Assembly (NCBI GenBank): GCA_023389535.1
Contig: JAEWEH010000280.1
Location: 1 to 8,354 of the forward strand
Direction of reading: 5' to 3'
DNA length: 8,354 bases
Source: Pseudomonadota bacterium
Lineage (GTDB): Bacteria; Pseudomonadota; Gammaproteobacteria; Burkholderiales; Burkholderiaceae_B
A program made the translations under genes and the position numbers. Shown here one piece after another: positions 1 to 5,796 of the stretch; within the stretch, counting starts at the first letter, position 1; the number at the start of each line of letters is the position of its first letter. The notes under the pieces were generated by a model. The model was not told where the DNA came from and ran no database searches. It saw only the letters and a list, made by a program, of their open reading frames with translations.

Positions 1-1004
1 ACCATATGCAGCGCAACTTGCAGGTCCGCATCAGTATAAAAACCCGAGCGATATCCGATCAGCATGGCGCGCTGCAGCATGTCGCCGGTGCCGTAGGGAG
101 ACCAAGCGTCCTGGATATTATCGTTGCCGGCGAACACATTGATTCCAGATGCCATGAGCTGGAGTATCGGTGGAAACGGTCGGGCGCCGGGCGCAACCGT
201 CATGATGGCCACGCCTGCCTGGGCCAGCGCGGCGGCGGTATCGTTCAGGAGATCGAGGGCTACCTCGCCGAGGGCATAGGCGTGGCTGACAGCAACGCGC
301 CCTTCCAGCCCTGATGCGCGAGTTCGCGCTGCAATGCGATGAAGCTGTTCTATTCCTTGCCGTCCGGGCTCATGGAGGTGGATATCCACTTTGACGCCAT
401 GTTTTTCGGCGATGCCGAAGACAACATCGAGCTGGCCTTCCGCATCGCCGTCCAGCGTGGTTGGATCGATGCCGCCTATGACTTGCGCCCCATCCTGGAC
501 TGCGGCTTCGAGAATATCCGCCGTGCCAGCGCAAGACATGACGCCGGCCTGCGGAAAAGCGACCAATTCAATGTCCACGATGTCGCGCCATTGTTCCCTG
601 GCCTCCATGACGGCATGCAGGTGCGTCAGCCCAGTGGCCGCATCGACATCGACGTGGCTGCGCATGGCGACGGTGCCAAACTCCACTGCCTGCCGGATGA
701 GTGCGTGCGCGCGTTCTATCACGGGGCGTGCGCACGCCAGCGCTTGTTTTTCCACGGCCAAGCGTTCGCGCAAGTTTGTCACTGGCCGATGGGGCCGCCA
801 GCGATCGCCCACGAAGCTTTTGTCCAGATGAATATGGCCGTCCACGAAGCCAGGCAACACTAAACGGCCTTCCAGGTCGGTGGTTGCGGTTCCGGGCAGC
901 GGGATGATGTCAGGCCCAATGTCGGCGTAGCGATCGCCCTGTACAGCAAGATTGACCTTGTTGCCGTGAGCGGAAATTCCGTTTAGATATACGTGATCGA
1001 ACAT
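1..1004 (-). CDS. Cytosine-deaminase-like (CodA-type) amidohydrolase, N-terminal 334 residues, cut by window edge
   Basis: A reading frame opens at the ATG at 1004-1002 and stays open to the left edge, so the C-terminus (roughly 80 residues if CodA-sized, about 427 aa) is missing. An AAGG Shine-Dalgarno (1014-1011) lies 6 nt upstream of the ATG. The protein shows a CodA-like amidohydrolase layout: HIHLD metal motif with H57 and H59, the AFPQ segment with Q152, HLHE with metal ligand H209 and proton-shuttle candidate E212, SHAYAL with H241, and a D295 metal ligand in GNDNIQDAW. These match E. coli CodA zinc ligands H61, H63, H214, D313 and catalytic E217, H246, Q156. Where CodA has HDD at 312-314, this protein has NDN, so the residue contacting the pyrimidine (CodA D314) is Asn296. 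I infer hydrolysis of a C-N bond in a cyclic or amide substrate, probably not cytosine itself. It is cytosolic, with no signal peptide. Divergent from the radical SAM gene and apparently unrelated to it. Confidence 0.88.
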   Translation of the reverse strand, partial: MFDHVYLNGISAHGNKVNLAVQGDRYADIGPDIIPLPGTATTDLEGRLVLPGFVDGHIHLDKSFVGDRWRPHRPVTNLRERLAVEKQALACARPVIERAHALIRQAVEFGTVAMRSHVDVDAATGLTHLHAVMEAREQWRDIVDIELVAFPQAGVMSCAGTADILEAAVQDGAQVIGGIDPTTLDGDAEGQLDVVFGIAEKHGVKVDIHLHEPGRQGIEQLHRIAARTRASGLEGRVAVSHAYALGEVALDLLNDTAAALAQAGVAIMTVAPGARPFPPILQLMASGINVFAGNDNIQDAWSPYGTGDMLQRAMLIGYRSGFYTDADLQVALHM

Positions 1005-1146
1005 ATCGGACCTTGATGGATGATGCAGCATGCGCCCGGCCCAGCGGGGTGGCGCTTTTTGCGACGTGATAACTGCAAGGCTGAACGATATAGGACATTT
1101 GGGCTGCAAACCAATTTTGCTCGTTTTCTTTCCTGGGCCATTCCTT

Positions 1147-1170
1147 TATACTGTACAAATATACAGTATA
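1147..1170. promoter_or_regulatory. LexA operator (SOS box) upstream of the radical SAM gene
   Basis: Positions 1149-1168 read TACTGTACAAATATACAGTA, which matches the enterobacterial LexA consensus (CTG-N10-CAG with TA-rich core) at 18 of 20 positions. The dyad extends outward to TATACTGT...ACAGTATA across 1147-1170. CTG is at 1151-1153 and CAG at 1164-1166. The box ends 9 nt before the ATG at 1180 and overlaps a TATACT hexamer (1147-1152) that could be a -10 element, so LexA binding would block transcription directly. No good -35 is visible 16-18 nt upstream of that hexamer. The box lies nearer the plus-strand gene (9 nt) than the minus-strand amidohydrolase (about 140 nt), so the plus-strand gene is the likely target. 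Confidence 0.88.
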
Positions 1171-1179
1171 GGTGCCGCT

Positions 1180-2250
1180 ATGTCTTTCACGCCCATTAAA
1201 GGCCGGGGCAGCCTTTCCAACGATAACTCGCGTTACGAACGGCACGCCCGTGTGGCGTTCGACGACGAATGGATGCAGCCAAAGGAAGAAGATGCCAGTC
1301 TTCCGGCCACAACGGTGTCCATGGAAACCGCCAAGTCCATCATCACGCGCAATGAATCGCCCGATATTCCCTTCGACCGGTCCATCAACCCTTACCGAGG
1401 CTGCGAGCACGGTTGTATTTATTGTTATGCGCGTCCCAGCCATGCCTATCTGAATCATTCCCCCGGCCTGGATTTCGAAACCAAGCTCTATGCCAAGGGA
1501 AATGCCGCACAATTGCTGCGCGCCGAGCTATCCAAGCCATCCTACCAGCCAAGGTTCATCGCCCTGGGCACCAATACGGATCCGTATCAGCCCATAGAGC
1601 GCCGTCTGCGCATCACGGCGGATATTCTCGCCGTACTTGAAGAGTTCAACCATCCCGTGGGCATCACGACCAAATCTGCTTCCATCCTGCGAGACATCGA
1701 CGTACTGAAGCGCATGGCCAGCAAAGACTTGCTACGGGTCTTCATGTCCATCGGTACGCTGGACCGGCATATCGCCCGCACGCTGGAGCCGCGAGCCAGC
1801 ACGCCCCTGGCGCGCATGGAAGCGGTACGAACGCTAAGCCAGGCGGGTATCCCCACCGGTGTCCTGGTCGCACCCGTGATACCGGCATTGACGGATCAGG
1901 ACATGGAGAAAATTGTATTCATGGCCAAGGAGGCCGGCGCGGTCGACGCACATTATGTGTTGTTGCGGCTACCCCATGAAGTCGCTGGCCTATTCGAGGA
2001 ATGGCTGCAGGCGCACCATCCACTTAAGGCGGCCCACGTAATGAATCTGTTGCGTGGGATGCGGAGGGGCAAGGTCTACGATGCCGACTTCAAGACGCGC
2101 ATGCGGGGCACGGGCGTCTTTGCGGATCTTTTACGACAACGCTTCCGCAAGGCCTGTGCCAAGGCCGGGCTGAACGAACGACGCATCGTACTGGATACGG
2201 CGCAGTTTCGCCGGCCGACTGCGCCGGACAGGCAGCTTGATCTGTTCTAG
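1180..2250 (+). CDS. PA0069-family (SplB-like) radical SAM protein with C-terminal clamp-binding motif
   Basis: Predicted 356-aa radical SAM enzyme. The [4Fe-4S]-binding triad C75-x3-C79-x2-C82 lies in RGCEHGCIYCYARPSH, followed by a GTNTDPYQPIE segment (130-140) and TTKSASILRD (163-172), all typical of the PA0069/SplB-like family, which is related to spore photoproduct lyase. The family's reaction has not, to my knowledge, been established. The frame is open further upstream to 1030, but I chose the ATG at 1180: the MSFTPIKGRG start is family-like and any upstream start would translate through the LexA box. The Shine-Dalgarno is weak (AGGTG at 1170-1174). The protein ends RQLDLF, and QLDLF fits the bacterial beta-sliding-clamp consensus QL(S/D)LF. 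Together with the SOS box, this suggests a DNA-damage-induced enzyme brought to the replication clamp. That function is inference. It appears monocistronic, with a convergent gene downstream. Confidence 0.93.
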   Translation: MSFTPIKGRGSLSNDNSRYERHARVAFDDEWMQPKEEDASLPATTVSMETAKSIITRNESPDIPFDRSINPYRGCEHGCIYCYARPSHAYLNHSPGLDFETKLYAKGNAAQLLRAELSKPSYQPRFIALGTNTDPYQPIERRLRITADILAVLEEFNHPVGITTKSASILRDIDVLKRMASKDLLRVFMSIGTLDRHIARTLEPRASTPLARMEAVRTLSQAGIPTGVLVAPVIPALTDQDMEKIVFMAKEAGAVDAHYVLLRLPHEVAGLFEEWLQAHHPLKAAHVMNLLRGMRRGKVYDADFKTRMRGTGVFADLLRQRFRKACAKAGLNERRIVLDTAQFRRPTAPDRQLDLF

Positions 2251-2299
2251 AACGCCTTAGTGTTCTAAAAATTCAGCACTGGCCTATCCAAAAGAACTG
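2251..2299. other. Convergent gap, small palindrome, no convincing terminator
   Basis: This 49-bp gap separates the stop codons of the radical SAM gene and the first IclR gene. A perfect 10-bp palindrome, GTTCTAGAAC (2244-2253), covers the radical SAM stop codon, and GTTCTA recurs at 2262-2267 followed by a run of five A. TAGAAC (2248-2253) could pair with GTTCTA (2262-2267) as a 6-bp stem, but no T-run follows on either strand. I do not call a Rho-independent terminator. Confidence 0.4.
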
Positions 2300-3052
2300 T
2301 CAATGCGGGGCGCGGTAACCGAGCAATGAAGAAATGTCGGCACAGGCTTTTTGCACAGTGGGCGCCAGGCTTTGCATCAGCCGCAGCTTCAGGCGGTCGG
2401 CAGGCCCCGATATGCCCAGCGAGGCAACCACTCCGCCCGTGCTGTTTCTGATGGGTGCTGCCATGCCGCAAACCTGCGCGCGCCACTCGCCGGTATTGAT
2501 GGCGTAGCCTTGCATGCGCACTTTTTCCAGTTCTTCGTCCAATTGTGCCGCCTGTGTGATGCTCTTTGGCGTGTAGGGGGATAGTGCCAGCTTGACTGCT
2601 GCCAATGTATCGGGGGCGGCCCATGCCAATTGAGCTTTTCCCGTGGCGACGCATTGCGCCGGGGCGCGGCCGCCTACGGTTGTGTAGGCGCGCACTGGCT
2701 GCGGGCTGTCGATCTTGGCCAAGTACAGGACTTCAATGCCATCCAGCGTCGAAAGGTGGACTGTTTCGTTGGTCTGGCGGGCCAGCATTTCCATGTGCGG
2801 GTGCGCCACCTGGCGGACATCCAGGCGCCCGAACACGTAAGACCCCAGCTCCCAAAGCTTCAAGGTAGGCTCGTAGCGCCCCTGGTCACCCACCTTACGG
2901 ACAAAGCCCAGGTGCACCAAGCCTTGCAGGATGCGGTGGACATTGCTTTTGGTCAGCGATAGTTCAGCGGCGAGTTCGGTCACGCCGCGCGGGTGTTCGC
3001 TGCGGGCCAGGGTTTCAAGGGCGATCAGGCCTTTCAGCAGAGTCTTGTCCAT
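2300..3052 (-). CDS. IclR-family transcriptional regulator (IclR-1), divergent from the CoA-transferase operon
   Basis: Predicted 250-aa regulator with the IclR two-domain layout. An N-terminal winged helix-turn-helix spans about residues 4-57, with recognition helix LTKSNVHRILQGL at 33-45. A C-terminal IclR effector domain follows, with the ATGKA motif at 136-140 and a conserved GVVASLGISGPADRL stretch near the end. I placed the start at ATG 3052-3050, giving MDKTLLKGL, which starts the HTH at the usual distance. The frame also extends to a GTG at 3106 (18 more residues). Neither start has a good Shine-Dalgarno, so the start is less certain than the gene. It faces away from the CoA-transferase operon across a 189-bp spacer, the standard arrangement for IclR proteins that control their neighbour and themselves. 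The ligand is unknown; an intermediate of the adjacent pathway is the natural guess. Confidence 0.93.
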   Translation of the reverse strand: MDKTLLKGLIALETLARSEHPRGVTELAAELSLTKSNVHRILQGLVHLGFVRKVGDQGRYEPTLKLWELGSYVFGRLDVRQVAHPHMEMLARQTNETVHLSTLDGIEVLYLAKIDSPQPVRAYTTVGGRAPAQCVATGKAQLAWAAPDTLAAVKLALSPYTPKSITQAAQLDEELEKVRMQGYAINTGEWRAQVCGMAAPIRNSTGGVVASLGISGPADRLKLRLMQSLAPTVQKACADISSLLGYRAPH

Positions 3053-3078
3053 GGCTGGTTTAACGATAAAAAGTGACG

Positions 3079-3091
3079 AGCCATCATGGCT
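3079..3091. repeat. Perfect 13-bp palindrome in the IclR-1 leader
   Basis: AGCCAT-C-ATGGCT is a perfect dyad around C3085. It lies in the 5' leader of IclR-1 if ATG 3052 is the start (27 bp upstream of it), or inside the coding region if GTG 3106 is used. It could be a second operator or a small RNA hairpin, or chance. Confidence 0.35.
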
Positions 3092-3128
3092 GCATTCTGG
3101 ACGCACGGATAGCAGCCTATGCGTAGTT

Positions 3129-3147
3129 GTTCCATATTATAGGACAC
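3129..3147. promoter_or_regulatory. Candidate IclR-1 operator in the divergent spacer
   Basis: GTTCCATATTATAGGACAC is an imperfect dyad around T3138 (6 of 9 arm positions pair). It overlaps the predicted -10 of IclR-1. It resembles the GTTCC-(N)-GGAAC form of the much clearer tandem operator at 7359-7396, although the spacing between half-sites differs (8 versus 7). The position suits autoregulation plus control of the divergent operon. Assignment rests on symmetry and position only. Confidence 0.4.
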
Positions 3148-3165
3148 TGTTTTGAAAATTGGGAA
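3136..3165 (-). promoter_or_regulatory. Predicted IclR-1 promoter
   Basis: On the minus strand, a perfect -10 hexamer TATAAT occupies 3141-3136. An 18-nt spacer precedes it, and TTCCCA at 3165-3160 could be the -35 (4 of 6 consensus positions). Transcription would start near 3129, giving a leader of about 75 nt to the ATG at 3052. It overlaps the plus-strand promoter proposed at 3152-3179, so the two polymerases would compete for the same DNA. Confidence 0.5.
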
Positions 3166-3179
3166 GCCTGTGTTATCTT
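3152..3179 (+). promoter_or_regulatory. Predicted promoter of the CoA-transferase operon
   Basis: TTGAAA (3152-3157; 5 of 6 consensus) and TATCTT (3174-3179; 4 of 6) are separated by 16 nt, a plausible sigma-70 promoter. Transcription would start near 3186, leaving a leader of about 55 nt before the ATG at 3242. An AGGAG at 3193-3197 in this leader is too far from the ATG to serve it. Confidence 0.45.
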
Positions 3180-3230
3180 TTTCGAATTGAATAGGAGCAA
3201 GAGGCGCGTGCCGCTTGCATGACGAGACTC

Positions 3231-3236
3231 AAGAGG
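3231..3236 (+). promoter_or_regulatory. Ribosome binding site that fixes the CoA-transferase start
   Basis: AAGAGG lies 5 nt before the ATG at 3242. It supports that ATG over the in-frame TTG at 3215, which would add nine residues and has no ribosome binding site at a proper distance. Confidence 0.65.
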
Positions 3237-3241
3237 TATAC

Positions 3242-4420
3242 ATGGACGAACTCGATCAGGCGGATCTTCCGCTGGCGGGCGTAAAGATCATTGAATTCTG
3301 TGCAGTCGCGGCGGGGCCGTTTTGCGGCATGCTGCTGGCCGATATGGGCGCCGAAGTCATCAAGGTGGAACCGCCTGCGGGAGACACGCTGCGCCAATGG
3401 CCGCCCATCAAGAACGGGTTCAGTGAAAACTTTGCATCGCTCAATCGCAACAAATTGTCGGTGCAGCTCGATCTGAAACAGCCGGACGACGCCGCGCTGG
3501 CGCGTCAGTTGATCAGGGACGCCGATGTGGTGATCGAAAACAATCGCCCAGGCGTCATGCAGCGCCTGGGCCTGGACTATGCGCAGTTCGAAAAAGAGCA
3601 TCCCTCGCTGGTGTATTGCTCCATATCGGCTTATGGTCAAAGCGGCCCGCGTTCGCGCGAAGGTGGGTTCGACCTGACCATGCAGGCGGCCGGCGGCGTC
3701 ATGAGCGTCACGGGCGACGCCGACGGCGCGCCGGCCAAATGCGGCGTGCCGATTTCGGATTTTTCCTCGGGGCTATATGCCGCCTTTGCCATTTCGTCCA
3801 CCCTGGCACGGGTACGGGCCGGCGGTCGCGGCGCACATATCGATGTGCCGATGTTCGGTTGCACTTTGGGCGTCGCGGCCTTGCAGACCAGCGAGTATTT
3901 CGGCACAGGGCGCAGCCCGCGCCGCATGGGTTCCGCCCACCCTCGCAATGCGCCGTATCAGGCCTTTGCCGCGGCTGACGGCTACTTTGCCATTGCTGCC
4001 GGCAACCAGAAGCTATGGGCCGCAGTCTGCGCAGTGGTCGATATGCCCGAGCTGGAAGCCGACCCCCGCTTCGCCACAACAGGCGATCGGGCCGCCAACC
4101 AAGTCGAGCTGAAAGGCATTCTGGAGCAGCGCTTTACGCAGCAGCCCGTAGACCACTGGATAGACGCCTTCAACCACGCCGGGGTTCCGCACGCAAGGAT
4201 CAATGACTATGCCGCCGCGCTGGCCGACCCCCAGGTGGAACACATGGAATGGGTGCGGCAGATAGCGCTGCCCGATGGCACGCCCATCAAGACTTTTGCG
4301 TCGCCGTTAAGGCTGGACGGCGCGGGCTTTCCAATACGCAGCAATCCGCCGGCCTTGGGCGAACATACTGAATCCGTCCGCAGTCGGTATGCATCCGTCA
4401 GCGAGGAAGCCCAGCCATGA
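3242..4420 (+). CDS. Family III (CaiB/BaiF-type) CoA-transferase
   Basis: Predicted 392-aa cytosolic enzyme, the usual length for family III CoA-transferases such as formyl-CoA transferase and CaiB. These move CoA between acids by a mixed-anhydride/thioester mechanism on an active-site aspartate. Family signatures are the N-terminal LAGVKIIEFC...AGPFCGMLLADMGAEVIKVE (11-43), the RNKLSVQLDLKQP loop (69-81), the ENNRPGVMQRLGLDY stretch (99-113), and GGFDLTMQAAGG (141-152), where D144 aligns with the nucleophilic aspartate. The SAHPRNAPYQAF segment (231-242) is also typical. It is the first gene of a three-gene operon; its TGA overlaps the next ATG as ATGA. Substrates cannot be read from sequence. 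Its coupling to a thiol dioxygenase suggests a thiol- or sulfino-carboxylic acid, as with the family III succinyl-CoA:3-sulfinopropionate transferases (Act) of Advenella and Variovorax. Confidence 0.95.
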   Translation: MDELDQADLPLAGVKIIEFCAVAAGPFCGMLLADMGAEVIKVEPPAGDTLRQWPPIKNGFSENFASLNRNKLSVQLDLKQPDDAALARQLIRDADVVIENNRPGVMQRLGLDYAQFEKEHPSLVYCSISAYGQSGPRSREGGFDLTMQAAGGVMSVTGDADGAPAKCGVPISDFSSGLYAAFAISSTLARVRAGGRGAHIDVPMFGCTLGVAALQTSEYFGTGRSPRRMGSAHPRNAPYQAFAAADGYFAIAAGNQKLWAAVCAVVDMPELEADPRFATTGDRAANQVELKGILEQRFTQQPVDHWIDAFNHAGVPHARINDYAAALADPQVEHMEWVRQIALPDGTPIKTFASPLRLDGAGFPIRSNPPALGEHTESVRSRYASVSEEAQP

Positions 4421-5001
4421 GCCGCCATAAATTGCAAGATACAGTCTCGGCGCTTAGCCGCTTGGTCGAGCGCGCTGGCTTGGCAGAACCCGATGTGCTG
4501 GCGCAAGCTAGCGGGCTGATCGCCGACCTTGTCGCAAGCGATGGCTGGCTGCCCCAGGCCATGGCGGAACCGCACCCGCAGTACTATCGCCAATATCTGC
4601 TTTATGGGGACCCGCAAGACCGCTTTTCGCTTGTCAGTTTTGTATGGGGCCCCGGCCAGGCCACGCCGGTGCATGACCACACGGTCTGGGGGGTCATCGG
4701 CATGTTGCGCGGCGCCGAAGTAGACCAGCCCTATCGCCTGACGCCTTCCGGGCTGGAGCCAGTCGGACCGGAAAAGGTATTGCGCCCCGGGCAAGTGGCG
4801 TGTGTGTCGCCCACCATCGGGGATATTCACCGGGTCAGCAACGCCTACGACGATCAGGTCTCCATCAGCATCCATCTTTATGGTGGCAATATCGGCCGCA
4901 TTCGGCGCAGTGTGTATGACGCCCATACGGGCCAGCGCAAAGAATTTGTGTCGGGGTATTCAAATGACATGGTGCCCAATCTTTGGGCTGGCGCGGCATA
5001 G
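4417..5001 (+). CDS. Thiol dioxygenase of cupin fold (3-mercaptopropionate/cysteine dioxygenase type)
   Basis: Predicted 194-aa non-heme iron enzyme that would add O2 to a thiol to give a sulfinic acid. The double-stranded beta-helix carries H86 and H88 in PVHDHTVWG and H138 in DIHRVSNA as the three-histidine iron site. The S-x-H-x-Y triad S151, H153, Y155 occurs in SISIHLYGG, and R164 lies in RIRR. As I recall them, the Azotobacter 3-mercaptopropionate dioxygenase residues are H90, H92, H142, S155, H157, Y159 and R168, so every one aligns at a constant offset of four. This favours a 3-mercaptopropionate-type bacterial thiol dioxygenase over a generic cupin. The C-terminal YSNDMVPNLW is also family-like. 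Translation is coupled to the CoA-transferase by an ATGA overlap, which implies a shared pathway. The exact thiol (3-mercaptopropionate, cysteine, mercaptosuccinate or another) cannot be told from sequence. Confidence 0.92.
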   Translation: MSRHKLQDTVSALSRLVERAGLAEPDVLAQASGLIADLVASDGWLPQAMAEPHPQYYRQYLLYGDPQDRFSLVSFVWGPGQATPVHDHTVWGVIGMLRGAEVDQPYRLTPSGLEPVGPEKVLRPGQVACVSPTIGDIHRVSNAYDDQVSISIHLYGGNIGRIRRSVYDAHTGQRKEFVSGYSNDMVPNLWAGAA

Positions 5002-5007
5002 AAGACT

Positions 5008-5796
5008 ATGGAAAACGTACTGCATGTAGAGCGCGACGGTGGCGTGGTCAGGGCCATGCTGAATCGACCGGAGGCGGGCAACTGCTTGTCGAACACCTTG
5101 GTGGGGGCGCTGCAGGCTTTGGTGGACGAGTGTGTCGATACCCGGGCGGCCTTGTTGGTGCTGCAGGGGCAGGGTAAACATTTTTGCACTGGCTTCGATC
5201 TGTCCAGCCTTGATGACGAAACTGACGATACCTTGCTCGCCCGCTTCGTACGCGTGGAGCTTCTGCTGCAGGCTGTGTACAGCGCACCGTTCGCGACGGT
5301 AGCCCTGGGCCACGGCCGCATCATGGGGGCAGGCGCCGATCTCTTTGCCGCGTGCGAAGAACGCATCATCGTCGATGACGGTAATTTCTGCTTTCCGGGT
5401 GCGGGCTTTGGCCTGGTATTAGGTACTGGCCGCCTGACCAGGCTGGTGGGCGCGGGCGTCGCGCGCGAATGGGTTGGCAGCGGCAGGCGCATCGGCGCTG
5501 ACGAGGCGCTGCATCGCGGACTGGCGACGCGGCGTATCGACGCCATGCAGGCAGCGGACGAAATCGAACGCATCGCCCGCCGCGCGCAAGTGCTGGATGA
5601 CGAGACGCGCGCGGCAATCTACGCGGCGTCGGGCCAGCAGGCCGGCCTCGCCGCGGCGGACCTGAAGGCCCTGGTTGATTCGGCCGCCAGGCCGGGCATC
5701 AAGGAACGCATTGTGCGCTATCGCCGGAAGGCGCAGGAAGTACGGGCGAACAAGGCCCCCGTTAGCGCGGCTGAGGCGCCCGCGCGGCACGCCTAG
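5008..5796 (+). CDS. Crotonase-superfamily protein (enoyl-CoA hydratase/isomerase-like) with non-canonical active site
   Basis: Predicted 262-aa protein with the crotonase fold. The oxyanion-hole segments are GKHFCTGFDLSSL (56-68) and GRIMGAGADLFAACEERI (103-120), followed by FCFPGAGFGLVLGTGRLTRLVG (127-148). In classic enoyl-CoA hydratases the two acid/base glutamates sit in GGGxEL (rat E144) and FxxPE (rat E164). Here those positions hold D111 and G131, so one is conservatively replaced and the other lost. That argues against a standard hydratase and for an isomerase, hydrolase, lyase or other crotonase reaction. The C-terminus is helical and basic, with an Ala/Pro-rich tail. It starts 6 nt after the dioxygenase stop with a weak GAAGA ribosome site and is the last gene of the operon. 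Its stop overlaps the convergent SDR stop. CoA-thioester binding is well supported by the fold; the reaction is not known. Confidence 0.9.
   Translation: MENVLHVERDGGVVRAMLNRPEAGNCLSNTLVGALQALVDECVDTRAALLVLQGQGKHFCTGFDLSSLDDETDDTLLARFVRVELLLQAVYSAPFATVALGHGRIMGAGADLFAACEERIIVDDGNFCFPGAGFGLVLGTGRLTRLVGAGVAREWVGSGRRIGADEALHRGLATRRIDAMQAADEIERIARRAQVLDDETRAAIYAASGQQAGLAAADLKALVDSAARPGIKERIVRYRRKAQEVRANKAPVSAAEAPARHA

Noticed and set aside
339..863. Plus-strand open frame of 174 codons
   Set aside because: It is antisense to the amidohydrolase, whose conserved metal and catalytic residues show that the minus strand is the coding one; the plus-strand product shows no recognisable motif.
1030..1179. 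Fifty-residue N-terminal extension of the radical SAM protein
   Set aside because: It would translate through the LexA box and possible -10, and the family-like N-terminus begins at ATG 1180.
910..1512. Minus-strand open frame of 200 codons across the divergent spacer
   Set aside because: It overlaps both real genes and runs through the LexA box; no domain features are visible.
2244..2267. GTTCTAGAAC palindrome and nearby GTTCTA as an intrinsic terminator
   Set aside because: The stem is short and AT-rich, and no T-run follows on either strand.
3208..3222. Possible four-codon leader peptide (GTG start after AGGAG) before the CoA-transferase
   Set aside because: Such short frames arise easily by chance, the spacing of 10 nt is long, and there is no amino-acid pattern suggesting attenuation.
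3215..3241. TTG start adding nine residues to the CoA-transferase
   Set aside because: ATG 3242 has AAGAGG at 5 nt and gives the normal family N-terminus; the TTG has no suitable ribosome site.
4207..5573. Two long minus-strand open frames (4207-4926 and 4878-5573)
   Set aside because: They are antisense shadows of the CoA-transferase, dioxygenase and crotonase genes; their translations are low-complexity, rich in Arg, Ser and Pro, and lack family motifs.
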